DNA of 64,000 nt from Lytechinus variegatus. Taxonomy: Eukaryota; Echinodermata; Echinoidea; Temnopleuroida; Toxopneustidae. Shown one piece after another: positions 37,401 to 45,525 of this stretch; position 1 is the stretch's first letter; every line of letters starts with the position of its first letter. A model generated the notes under the pieces. It did not search any database. It saw only the letters and a list, made by a program, of their open reading frames with translations, and was not told the origin of the DNA. Both the position numbers and the translations under genes were made by a program. The DNA lies in NCBI RefSeq assembly GCF_018143015.1, contig NC_054751.1, positions 34,675,847-34,739,846 of the forward strand, written 5' to 3'.

Positions 37401-38512
37401 AATTTACTTCTTGAGTCAAAGAATATCCTGTGTTATTAACAATATAGTTTATAAGGGAAAGTGGTGAAAATCATATTATTTATCATGATAGTGGCGACCA
37501 TGGAAACATTGTCTTGCACTGAATGTGTGTGATTTAATTTTTAGAGGTCTGCGTGTAACAATAAGATGCATGATTATTAATTAATGACATGTATGTCTAG
37601 GACCAATATTTAACAGCACCATCTTCTAAATGCAATGGTCCCCTCCAACACACCAGTACGACAGTACACCAGACGGTGGACTGTACTGTTTCCAGAAGAA
37701 CAGAAGGAAAAATAAACCTAAATTTCACAGAAAAGGTATACCCAGTTGTTGTGTGTCCAGACGATCAATTTTAGAAAGTCATTTGGAAAAATTTACAAGC
37801 GAAGTTTCATCAATTTTTAGTACAAAATGTTAGGAAATATTATAGAGAACAAGATGATTACTTCCATTGAATTCACATTTTTAGTGTAATCCAAAGACAA
37901 AAAAGAAGGCTTCAAAAATATAAAATGTCCGGACACCTGACCCCCCCCATCCTACACTACACTTACACAGCGCCAGAGGTGGAAAAAAGGTCTTCATAAT
38001 CGTATCATTTGAATTGTTATATAGTTAGGCCCTATATACGATTCAAATTTAAGTTAAAGGCATAAAATAAAATATTTAATTTAATCTATTACAAGATCTA
38101 CAGACCGGTACATGTAGTTGTGGCATATTCGATTTGGTCTAAGCCCACTGCACTGGCTGCACTCAGTAACAAAGCAACATAGCCATAGGCCCTACATGTA
38201 CACAGCACAGATAGACCACTCACACGCATTGCGAGGTTAACACAGCACAGACAGACTGGCGTGAGCAAGATAGACAAAGCCAGTGACTGTTGTTGTGCTG
38301 TACAACTTCAAGTGTTAATCATGACACTAAACCAAGGCGCAGTGTTTTGTTAGACTTTTGGATCGGATCTACTTACACTTTGACAATTCTTCTTGCACAG
38401 ATGCAAGGTTTTCTATTAATTCATCTAATGTTCTCTCAGCATGATTCAAAACACCGTGAAATTTCCCAATAACTTTATCAGCTTCTCTCTCGACATTCAT
38501 GCAAGCTTCCAT
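25411..38512 (-). CDS. RMND5: RMND5 (RMND5A/B homologue), CTLH/GID E3 ligase RING subunit, complete
   Basis: Eight exons on the minus strand: 38512-38377, 37370-37225, 35359-35222, 34426-34326, 32995-32829, 30564-30399, 28775-28673, 26428-26274, then a terminal coding piece 25474-25411 (nine pieces counting it). All phases agree and the joined frame is 391 codons, the same length as human RMND5A. RMND5 pairs with MAEA as the RING heterodimer of the CTLH (GID) ubiquitin ligase in cytosol and nucleus. Visible signatures are [12 protein letters not shown] at the N-terminus, [18 protein letters not shown], the LisH-like [15 protein letters not shown], the CTLH segment [11 protein letters not shown], the CRA region [15 protein letters not shown] and [11 protein letters not shown], and a degenerate GID-type RING: CPILRQQ, LACGH, then IKCPYCP. 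It is convergent with NRBF2 and divergent from CCDC186. Whether it equals vertebrate RMND5A or RMND5B cannot be settled; a single pre-duplication orthologue is likely. Confidence 0.95.
25978..26110. repeat. SINE tail with (AAT)n and TTTACATAGC
   Basis: About nine TAA units precede GGCATTTACATAGCACCATC and a GATGCGCG segment. It lies about 160 bases from RMND5 exon 8. Confidence 0.55.
26274..26428 (-). CDS. RMND5: RMND5 coding exon 8 (first part of RING)
   Basis: It encodes [38 protein letters not shown] and NKLINGN, then two bases of a Lys codon before the GTAAGT donor. The CPIL, CGH and RDSLNK elements are the RMND5-type RING. A large foldback element lies 86 bases upstream in the adjoining intron. 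Confidence 0.95.
26514..27712. mobile_element. 1.2-kb near-perfect foldback in an RMND5 intron
   Basis: The arms (about 26700-27190 and 27200-27610) are inverted copies. Both encode the same fortuitous peptide, [20 protein letters not shown], on opposite strands. The outer ends are GGGACT-like with many CGGGTACCCG palindromes. It has no transposase. Confidence 0.9.
28134..28545. mobile_element. MITE with CAGACCTGCCAAC ends
   Basis: CAGACCTGCCAAC is inverted as GTTGGCAGGTCTG. The 6-bp flanks GAATTG and GGATTG differ at one base. An inverted copy of the whole element is at 62940-63366. Confidence 0.88.
28673..28775 (-). CDS. RMND5: RMND5 coding exon 7
   Basis: One base completes Gly, then [20 protein letters not shown] and [14 protein letters not shown] follow, aligning with human SFSAGCVALPALINIKAV. 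The donor is GTGAGT and the end is phase 0. Confidence 0.94.
29111..30008. mobile_element. HINE-like element, four ~160-bp core repeats
   Basis: It begins ACAAGTGGAATGCCTCTGGC, with subterminal TCTCACCTGC (29134-29143) inverted as GCAGGTGAGA at the far end (29996-30005). Core units start at GTTCATTGACC near 29308, 29468, 29622 and 29778. Short subterminal inverted repeats around a tandem core are the known plan of Helentron-associated elements; the assignment is inferred. It lies in the RMND5 intron between exons 6 and 7. Confidence 0.75.
30399..30564 (-). CDS. RMND5: RMND5 coding exon 6 (CRA region)
   Basis: This exon is easily missed because no long open frame marks it on the minus strand. 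After the acceptor at 30565-30566, two bases complete Glu, then [34 protein letters not shown] and [14 protein letters not shown] follow, matching the human LLDANQWADICDIF and ALLGLSVESPL. The donor is GTAGGT. The exon has 166 bases, and only with it included do exons 5 and 7 stay in frame. Confidence 0.93.
30759..31257. mobile_element. Foldback MITE, about 500 bp
   Basis: TTAAGGGGAATTTCACC is inverted as GGTGAACTTCCCCTTTAA. Inner segments AAAAATAGCAGAAAAAATA and TTTTTTCTGCTATTTTT also pair. Confidence 0.8.
31815..31945 (-). pseudogene. LINE fragment: C-terminal end of a reverse transcriptase ORF
   Basis: The minus-strand frame reads [20 protein letters not shown] then [10 protein letters not shown]. 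The pattern VPKSR..SG..SFS..AP.LWN is typical of the end of CR1/Jockey-type LINE polymerases. No catalytic domain is present. Confidence 0.5.
32174..32684. mobile_element. Foldback MITE carrying a small HINE-end insertion
   Basis: AGTTATGAGCATTTGAATAT (left) is inverted near 32655-32675, and CTATGGAGAT pairs with ATCTCCATAG. Inside it, 32534-32568 is a fragment of the HINE-like 5' end. Confidence 0.7.
32534..32568. repeat. Orphan 5' end of the HINE-like element
   Basis: ACAAGTGGAATGCCTCTGGC and TCTCACCTGC (32556-32565) are as in the full copies, but the core is absent. Confidence 0.75.
32829..32995 (-). CDS. RMND5: RMND5 coding exon 5 (CTLH/CRA)
   Basis: One base completes Gln, then [20 protein letters not shown] and LHRLHFIEL follow, ending GAHEK plus one base. 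The donor is GTGAGA-like (GTGAG at 32828-32824). The frame stays open past the donor into the intron, but the conserved sequence stops exactly at it. Confidence 0.94.
33345..33957. mobile_element. Full AAGTCCACC-family foldback MITE, 613 bp
   Basis: TTTAAAGGACAAGTCCACCC is inverted as GGTGGACTTGACCTTTAAA. The inner arms with AAAATCGGATGTAAAATAAG and CTTATTTTACATTCGATTTT also pair. Other copies are at 11051, 51782 and 58337. Confidence 0.88.
34326..34426 (-). CDS. RMND5: RMND5 coding exon 4 (CTLH)
   Basis: It encodes [20 protein letters not shown] followed by [13 protein letters not shown], and ends two bases into a Gln codon. [11 protein letters not shown] aligns with KEPFVELNRIL of human RMND5A. 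Confidence 0.94.
34705..35090 (-). mobile_element. Retroposon 3' end with (TTTA)n tail, direct copy at 38710
   Basis: TTTATTTATTTATTTATTCATTAG opens the block on the plus strand, so the tail belongs to a minus-strand element. AATCAGGTACAAAAGATCAG and CTGTTTTTCATCAATGACC are shared with 38745-38800. Confidence 0.65.
35222..35359 (-). CDS. RMND5: RMND5 coding exon 3 (LisH-like)
   Basis: It encodes 46 codons from [13 protein letters not shown] to DIAENLSQ. The [13 protein letters not shown] core matches the RMND5 LisH helix pair. The donor is GTGAGC and both ends are phase 0. Confidence 0.94.
35696..36960. mobile_element. HINE-like element, six ~160-bp core repeats
   Basis: The ends are as in the copy at 29111: TCTCACCTGC at 35718-35727 and GCAGGTGAGA at 36948-36957. 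Core units begin near 35897, 36057, 36210, 36374, 36534 and 36728. It has the same orientation as the other copy but two more units. It lies in the RMND5 intron between exons 2 and 3. Confidence 0.78.
36971..36998. repeat. Perfect 12-bp palindrome with TGTA loop
   Basis: CATGGATCCTAC and GTAGGATCCATG start 13 bases after the HINE-like 3' inverted repeat. Confidence 0.8.
37225..37370 (-). CDS. RMND5: RMND5 coding exon 2
   Basis: The acceptor CAG precedes CT, completing Ser, then [16 protein letters not shown] and the highly conserved [18 protein letters not shown]. The donor GTAAGT follows. There are 48 whole codons, ending in phase 0. Confidence 0.94.
38377..38512 (-). CDS. RMND5: RMND5 coding exon 1 with start codon
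   Basis: The ATG (plus-strand CAT 38510-38512) opens [20 protein letters not shown], matching the human N-terminus MDQCVTVERELEKV. The donor is GTAAGT at 38376-38371. The exon ends one base into a Ser codon. Confidence 0.93.
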
Positions 38513-38586
38513 TTTCAACAATCAACAATATGTAGTATGGAACGCCTTTCTTGTTTACAGGAATTTTAATTTCGTTGACTTGGGAA

Positions 38587-38607
38587 GGGGGGGGGGGGGG
38601 GGGGGGG
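38587..38607 (+). repeat. Poly-G tract, 21 bases, upstream of RMND5
   Basis: It lies 75 bases 5' of the RMND5 start codon, reading as poly-C in the sense direction. Confidence 0.9.
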
Positions 38608-38709
38608 TCTGGTACCGGGGGCTGGTAGGCCCTACTACTTATCTTAAAACACAAAGCAATGATGCAATTAATTCACAGCAGATTGGGAAAGTCTCAGATC
38701 AGTGTAAAA

Positions 38710-39065
38710 TATAGATAGATATTTATTTTATTTATTTATTAGAACATAATTAATCAGGTACAAAAGATCAGCAAAAACTGTTTTTCATCAATGACCAGAT
38801 GAAAATATAAAGAACAACATAAATCATCATATCATACATGAAAATAAAGTCAAAATCTAAGTCAAAGATAACAACACATAAATAAACAAATATTGTTACT
38901 TAAATGATAATATGAATCAAATTAGCCAAAATATTTTATCAAAAGGGAACAGTTACTCCTTTTAAAACTATAAATTGTATAATTTATTCGCTGATAAAAA
39001 CACTGAACAATGAAATAACTATTGCATTATATTAATGGCAATCGGTTATAAATATATGTCTAACT
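38710..39065 (-). mobile_element. Retroposon 3' end with (TTTA)n tail
   Basis: This is the second copy of the block at 34705, about 350 bases, upstream of RMND5 in the divergent intergenic region. Confidence 0.65.
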
Positions 39066-39076
39066 ATAAAATATAG

Positions 39077-39232
39077 ATAGATAGACAGACAGACAGGCAG
39101 ACAGACAGACAGACAGACAGACATACAGACAGACCCGGGAGACAGACAGACAGATAGATAGATAGATAGATTAGATAGATAGATAGATAGATAGATAGAT
39201 TAGATAGATAGATAGATAGATAGATATAGAGA
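39077..39232. repeat. GACA/GATA compound microsatellite
   Basis: A run of GACA units changes to GATA units with ATTAGATAG interruptions. Confidence 0.95.
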
Positions 39233-39369
39233 GAGCTTTGCACCCCCGGGTTTGCACCTATAGGTGATTTAGGCCTACACAATTATTTTGCTCAATATAC
39301 ATCAAATATTGAAGTCAATACGCATTTCAGCTCGGCAAATCGAACTTTCAATATTTTGTTTGATTTACA

Positions 39370-40450
39370 AATTGATTTTCAAAAAGTGCTCTGTTACTGA
39401 ATGTTTAATGGTCTGAATATTAACATTTTCTACTCGCTCTGCGCGCTCGCAAAATTTGATTTGTCAGATACCTATTATTTTCCTGTAATTTCATAAAGTT
39501 CAAAAAAATTCCTTTTCACGTCAGTGTTTCAAAACGTATCAGCTAGCGCTGTACGCTGGCACTTTGATTGGTGCGTTATGTATATTATTCAATATTAATT
39601 CTATAACAAACTACTTAAAATCCCCAGTGACAGTTTAAAAGAAAAATTCGGCTCGCGATTTGCGCTGCGCTCCGGCATTGATTGTTGAAAATATCGGGGA
39701 AAGTATTTAGCTCATGCATCTTATTCATAATTACAAAAATACTTTAAATGTCCAGTTTCAATATTGTCAGATTTTGCGGTCTCATTTTTTAGGCATGTTT
39801 AGGCTATTTAACAATCAAGTTGTCCTTTTTTCAGAATGGAGATACATCGACAAGTTTCATCTCGCGCTTAGGAAGAGAAATAGGAAGATAGCGGAAGATA
39901 GTCACCATTTTCATATGATGACAGAATGTTCTTAGAATGCCCGATCCTATGTCAAAACTCAAAGTAATAATAATGAAACATATCAGCTCTTTTTTTAACT
40001 GTGATCCATATCCACCTCAAAATTTTCCTACAAAGTGCTGACCCTTCTAGAACGGAATTAAGCTCGCGCTTCGCGCTCGCTTTATTGATTTTCATGATAA
40101 AAAAGGTATTTAGTATGCCCAGATTCTAGGTCGGATCGGAAACACGCGCGCGCATATTTTTTAGATTCATATTTTTAAATGTTTTTTATTCAGATACGCA
40201 GCTTGTTCTCTACTTAAATCATCCTGTTACAGATCACAATATCATTTTTTTTTCTGTTCGCGCTTTGCGCTCGCCATTTTAAAGTCGGAAGATTTCCCAA
40301 ATTACTCATCCTTTTCGTGATTTCGGAATCCTTAAGTTTTGATTGGCTGTTGATCATCATTACCATATAGTTATACAATTGGGTGGCAAAGTTACCGTAA
40401 CGCCTTATAACGGGCCCTGATGCGGATACGCGCCTGTAATATCTCATATT
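39370..40450. repeat. GCGC-palindrome repeat array
   Basis: GCTCGCGCTTCGCGCTCGC-type motifs occur near 39431, 39545, 39651, 39858, 40061 and 40253, in spacers of about 100-210 bases. The unit at 40250 matches the extreme left of the window, and 39370-39580 is inverted at 10340. Confidence 0.7.
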
Positions 40451-40624
40451 TATTAACAGATAGAACTTTCGAGAAATGTCAATTGATTGGCATTTTTATC
40501 ACCTCATCGTTTTTATCATACAAATGATTGTTATTCTAACTTATCATTTATTGTAATCGTCATATTATCATCAATGTTTTTTTAATGAATAAGATTGTTG
40601 ATTTTGTTAAATCGTCTTTAGATT

Positions 40625-40720
40625 ATCATCAATCATCGTCGATCATCATCATCATCATCATCATCACCACCATCATCATCATCATCATTATCATCATCAT
40701 CCTCATCGTCCTCATCATGT
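40625..40720. repeat. (ATC)n microsatellite
   Basis: Imperfect ATC/CATCAT units run for about 95 bases. Confidence 0.9.
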
Positions 40721-40851
40721 CACTCATGTTAGTAGTATAGCAGGATAAGGTTCACAATCCTGTATGAAGCTAAAAGAAAAACAAAATGATGTAAAATATT
40801 TTTTGGCCTATTCTTTTTTGTTTGTGTGTGGCAGCAGATCCCTAGAACTAA

Positions 40852-40895
40852 ATTCGTGAGAAAAATGTTTAAAAATAAACATTTTTCTCACGAAT
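40852..40895. repeat. Perfect 20-bp inverted repeat with 4-base loop
   Basis: Arms 40852-40871 and 40876-40895 are exact complements (ATTCGTGAGAAAAATGTTTA), separated by AAAA. It lies about 200 bases upstream of the GC-rich CCDC186 first-exon island. Confidence 0.9.
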
Positions 40896-41099
40896 AAAAT
40901 CCAACATTTTGCTTACCATAACAATGAGTAAATACGGAAGTAATCACGTGATCGATGACGATCTCATTTTTTTTCTGACTTTATTTTTATGAATGCATTC
41001 TGGACAGCTGTGTGTATCGAAATGGGATGGGTGAGGCAGACGTTCATGACAGATAATTTCCTTGAAATCATAGAGTTAGAATAAACTCGATTGATTTGT

Positions 41100-41342
41100 T
41101 GACACTGCAAAGTTTCACAAATTCAAGACATATTCACGACTCTGCTCAGCGCAGCTCAGCCTCAGCGGGGGACGTGGACCGAGTCTCACTGCTGCTGACT
41201 GATCCTGTGTCATCGGCATTCGGTCGTGACGTTCCAGTGCCAACGGCAGTGCAACCCAGTGACAGCAGTGCAGTGGAGTCGTTTGACGTCACCTCATCCT
41301 CGGGCACGGGCCGCTGAGCTTGGCCTGGCCTGGTGCGGCCTG
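41100..41342 (+). other. CCDC186: Probable non-coding first exon/promoter of CCDC186
   Basis: A GC-rich island in AT-rich surroundings ends with a strong donor (CTG|GTGAGTGCC, GT at 41343). The first coding exon begins at an acceptor at 44217, so a 2.9-kb first intron is likely. The island holds a perfect CRE (TGACGTCA, 41284-41291). The transcription start is unknown and the left edge is arbitrary. Confidence 0.5.
41284..41291. promoter_or_regulatory. Perfect CRE palindrome TGACGTCA
   Basis: The eight-base CREB/ATF consensus sits inside the GC-rich island taken as the CCDC186 first exon. A second half-site (GTGACGTT) lies about 60 bases upstream. Function is inferred. Confidence 0.4.
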
Positions 41343-42054
41343 GTGAGTGCCTGAGTGGTATCTGGTCTATGGATGGTAGTGGATCGTATTACCGAACACT
41401 TTTCATGACTTTGATCATATCAAACACATTACCGTATTCCAATTAAATTCACCAAACTTTCACCATAAATACACAAATACTGCTACCTACAAAATATAAA
41501 TATGCAGAAATTTTGCCTAACGTTAAATTGTTTTTCATATGACATCAGTTTCCAATCGGACCTCTCTTCGCAAGTGAAATATTTTGGTCACTTGAAAAAG
41601 GTATCGTACATGTATTACCGAACGTGTGTTTTCTAATTCTATGGGAAAACAAAGTCACTGATGAGCAATTTTGACCATATTTTACTGTTCTGAATTTGAG
41701 GATATAAAGACTTCGAAATTGTGTTTTTAATTATTTTTCATCATTTTTCTATTCAAGTTCCCTTTGAAAGGATGTTGCAAAGGTGTGAGTGTATTTGATT
41801 ATTTTCTGACGCATATGATGCGCGCATTCGGTAATACAATCACTATACTGTATGGTTGGAACTACCCCTTATCGACCACCTAATCTTCTAAGCATTATAT
41901 CTGCGAAAATATTCATCAATTTTACCCAGTTTTCATCTCATTTGTGCAGAAAATTGAGCAGATCAGATTCCCATGTTTCTCACGGCGACTCCGATTCAAT
42001 CAGCTTATATATCGACGAACAACGAATGCGACGATTTTACATTTGCTCATTTTT

Positions 42055-42520
42055 GTTCTCAGTTACATCTCCATGTGTTGCAAAACAAGGGTGGCAATTG
42101 TAGCTTATTTTTTTTTTTTCTATGGGACAAATGCTTGATTTTTTTACACTGTCAGTTTCCAATACAGCTATTCATTATATAACTTGGCTCTCATGTAAAT
42201 TTGATTCTTGAAATCATTCTTTCTTAATTAAAAATAGAGATTGAAAAATGAAAATATTCTTGCCATATTACTTTCCACCAATAGAGGGTGTACACAAAAA
42301 TATGCCAAAAATTCAAGTTTTTGAGCGCTCTGGTGAATACAAAAATTATTCCCAAGTTACTAATAAAAATAAATTGCAACTGTATGGAAATTAGTAATTT
42401 TGGTCACAAACGTGATGTTTTAATGATTTTTTAAAGTGTGTTCTATGTACTGCATTGGCATACCATAGTCCTACCTGTAGATTCCCCACAGGCAGGATGG
42501 TTGCAGTGAACAAGTGATTG
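42055..42520. repeat. Dispersed repeat, direct copy of 11950-12520
   Basis: The same blocks are in the same order as described at 11950. This copy sits in the inferred first intron of CCDC186. Confidence 0.8.
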
Positions 42521-42704
42521 ACATCTTGCACAGGCCTTCATAGACATGTAAGAGAACAAAGTAAACAAAGTTGGATTTCCGTAGGAAGTAGGAAATCCAT
42601 CTTTTCATAACAATCGCGTGAATTACGTTTATTTTATTAATTTCTACACCTTCCTACGCCTAATGCATAGAAAGGTTTTCAAAAATGTTAGTTAAAAATG
42701 TAAA

Positions 42705-43200
42705 AAAAAAGGTTTCTTACCGAACTGATACCGTGTAGACCCCTTGATTCACATGTAAACAACGGAAATACAATAGCGTCGACCCTTGAACCGCTTATGT
42801 ATGACGTACTTCTGGCTAGCAATGCCGTCTTGAAGAACAATTTATAGATAAAAATTACTATTTTACAAATACCAAAATTTATTACATAATTATAAATGTT
42901 AGTATCATACCGATTCTTTATAATTGAAAAAAAATATAATTAAAAAGGTTAAAAATGAGAGGTTTCTTACCAGACCGATCTCGTGTAGATCCCGCAATCC
43001 ATTAGTATACACCGTACATACAATAGGCTTGACCATTGAACCGCGTTATGACATACATGTACGTAGCTTCGGAAAGCCACGTTACAAAATGCCGATTTGA
43101 AGAACAATCCATAGATAAAAATTATCATTTAACAAATGATAAAATTTAAATCTTGATTATGAATAATCATTATTGTAATATTGTTTAATAAGTGGTAAAA
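42705..43200. repeat. Diverged tandem duplication, 250-bp period
   Basis: AGGTTTCTTACC at 42711 and 42961, GAACCGC..TATGAC, and TGAAGAACAAT..ATAGATAAAAATTA occur once per unit. On the minus strand each unit ends in a donor-like GTAAGAAACC. Confidence 0.7.
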
Positions 43201-43259
43201 ATTGTTAATTTTATTTTATTGTAATCCTTTATGTTTGGTGTTGAAATCAATAAATGAAC

Positions 43260-44217
43260 TTGAAACTTTATACTTGGTTAATTCTTACTTAGCCATATTT
43301 CTAGAGTAAAAAGTGGCTTAGCTCAATTTTAAGAAGCACGGTCACCGAGAAATGCGCTAAAAATGCAGAAATCTATTTATTCAACAAACGCTTTTTAACA
43401 AATGCATATTTCATTTTGTGAAAAGACATTTTAGACCTAAAAATATTGCAGAAAAGCTTAACATCTTAAATTATGGGCAGGTTATTGATGATGTCCAAGA
43501 TATCAAAGTTAATGATAATTTTATGTCTTCCCATTTTCCATGAGGGATCAAACCCAAGTTTGAAGGAGAAAGAGAGAAATATTTTTTTTAAAAGAAAACA
43601 TTATTGTGTGTGTCATCATTGACATCAAATTTGCCTATATTGTGATTTTGCATCAGGAAGCAAGTATGTTTTATATGTGTGTAACTCTCTCTTTTTTAAT
43701 CTCAATATTATGAAATTGTGAATTTTATGCAAGCTTGTTTCATTTTTTCTATTCAAATCAAGTTTATGTTAGGTGGACTTGACTTTCAAAGTTTTTATGC
43801 TGTGAAAGTGTGAAGTAACAAATGCGAACAAGTACCATACAGGTACACACTGTATATACCATGTCATGTAAATTTTATAAATTCATTGTTGGGAATAACA
43901 ATATTTCTCTTACAATAAAAACACGCATGATGAAATGATTTTACCCAATAATACATTGAAGGTAGATAGAGGCAATTCAGAAAATGACAATTGATGGGAT
44001 TACATCAAAATTACCTACATGTACTATACATGGGGAGAGCAGTCACAAAATGAATTTAAAAAAATTGCCAATTATCGTTCTTCCTATTTTTCATGCTTCA
44101 TTCAAATAAATTCATTGTTGGGATGAGCTTCTCCTTAGAGTATATTTGTCCCAGTGATGAATAAAATCTATCATATGTGCATAATTTATATATTTTTTTC
44201 TTTATGTCCTCCTACAG
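43260..44217. other. CCDC186 leader intron; MITE right-end fragment at 43735-43800
   Basis: AGGTGGACTTGACTTTCAAA near 43780 is a right end of the AAGTCCACC family. Nothing else is recognised. Confidence 0.4.
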
Positions 44218-45525
44218 GGTACTATAACATTGATTGCCAATGGAGTGCTTACATATTGTTTAGAACATGGAAGATCCAGGATTCATAGAGAAAAGTCCCC
44301 CTGAGCCGTTCCATACACCAAGTGACGAGACCAATAATGACAACCCTCTTGGGAGCTTGGATAACAATGACATAATGAATTGTGAGAACAGTGAGGCTGG
44401 ATCTTCTGCTGGGCCAGAAGTGCCTCCACTGGTTTTTGCAGGTGACCGAGGGGAAACACCTAATCTGGAAAACGAAAGTGATACAGTCATATTGGAAGGA
44501 GAAGGTGGTATAGGTAATACAAATCAGAGTAACAATGGAGAATCAATATTGGTGCCAGACAAAATGGCAGATCGTTTAGAAACATCAAGAGATGCCGAAA
44601 CAATTTCTACAGATGTGTCATGTCCCGAAATATCTGTTGGAGAAACTGATTTACATAGAGGCAATTCAGAAAGCAATATATGTGAAAATGACAGACTCGG
44701 AGGGGATGAAACGTCTATACAGTACTCAGAATCCGATGGAACAGATCATGAAGAGACTAATCACACTGATAATAACAATACAAACTGCAATGGAATTATG
44801 GATGGTGTTGCAAGTGTTGAAGGGAGGAATGAACCAACCAAGACGTCAGACCTTGAAAGTGAACAGAATGTAAATCCTCAGCCAAAGAGTTTGTTGCAAT
44901 CCAGTTCTGTTTTCAATGAACGAATTAGTAGTGATGGCGGGAGTGTAGAAATAGCAGAAGAGGCAGAAGAGGAGTGTAGTGTCAATGATAACATTGGTGA
45001 CAGGATAAGTCCTCCTCTGGATGATGGCAATAACTCGGAAAACAATATCCAACATTCCAAAGAAGTCTCAACATCTTCCTCTTTAACTGTAGAAACTAAA
45101 GATACACTTGAATCTTTGCCAGCAGTTGAAAGCTCCGTTCTTGTTTCCCACCCGAACGACTCTCAGTCTACACTGATACCGACTAATGAAGAACCAGCTC
45201 TGAACCGTCCTAGCTTTGATAGCAATGGGGACAATGCAAAGTCAGTTTTGCCCAATGGCTCAGAACTCACACAGAGCAATGTCAAGACTGCTGCCGATGT
45301 TGAGGATGATTTGCTTTCAGAGTTGGCTGCTGAGCTAGATGAAGTTGTTCCAGAGCAGAAAGTTTGTGATGTTGCGGTTTCCGAAGATCTTCCAAGTAGT
45401 GAGATGGAGAGTAGTACTCAGGGAGATGGGGATTCTTTTGATGTGGGCGATGACATCATGAAGATGAGGAGACTTGTTGGAGAGTGGAAGAAGAAGTACT
45501 GTCATGCTGAAGCAAAGTTGCAAAG
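44218..45525 (+). CDS. CCDC186: CCDC186 first coding exon (acidic N-terminal region)
   Basis: An acceptor (CTCCTACAG) precedes 44218 and the ATG is at 44267. The exon encodes 419 residues, rich in Asp, Glu, Asn and Ser, then the start of the coiled coil (RRLVGEWKKKYCHAEAKLQ). It ends two bases into a Ser codon at donor GTACTA. Reading on past the donor reaches a poly-G tract and is not coding. Confidence 0.9.

Noticed and set aside
42705..43200. Spliced-leader RNA genes
   Set aside because: The units end in GTAAGAAACC, but I see no convincing Sm site or compact stem structure, and sea urchins are not known to use trans-splicing.
44260..44490. Minus-strand frame opposite the CCDC186 start
   Set aside because: It is a shadow of the coding strand with no independent signal.
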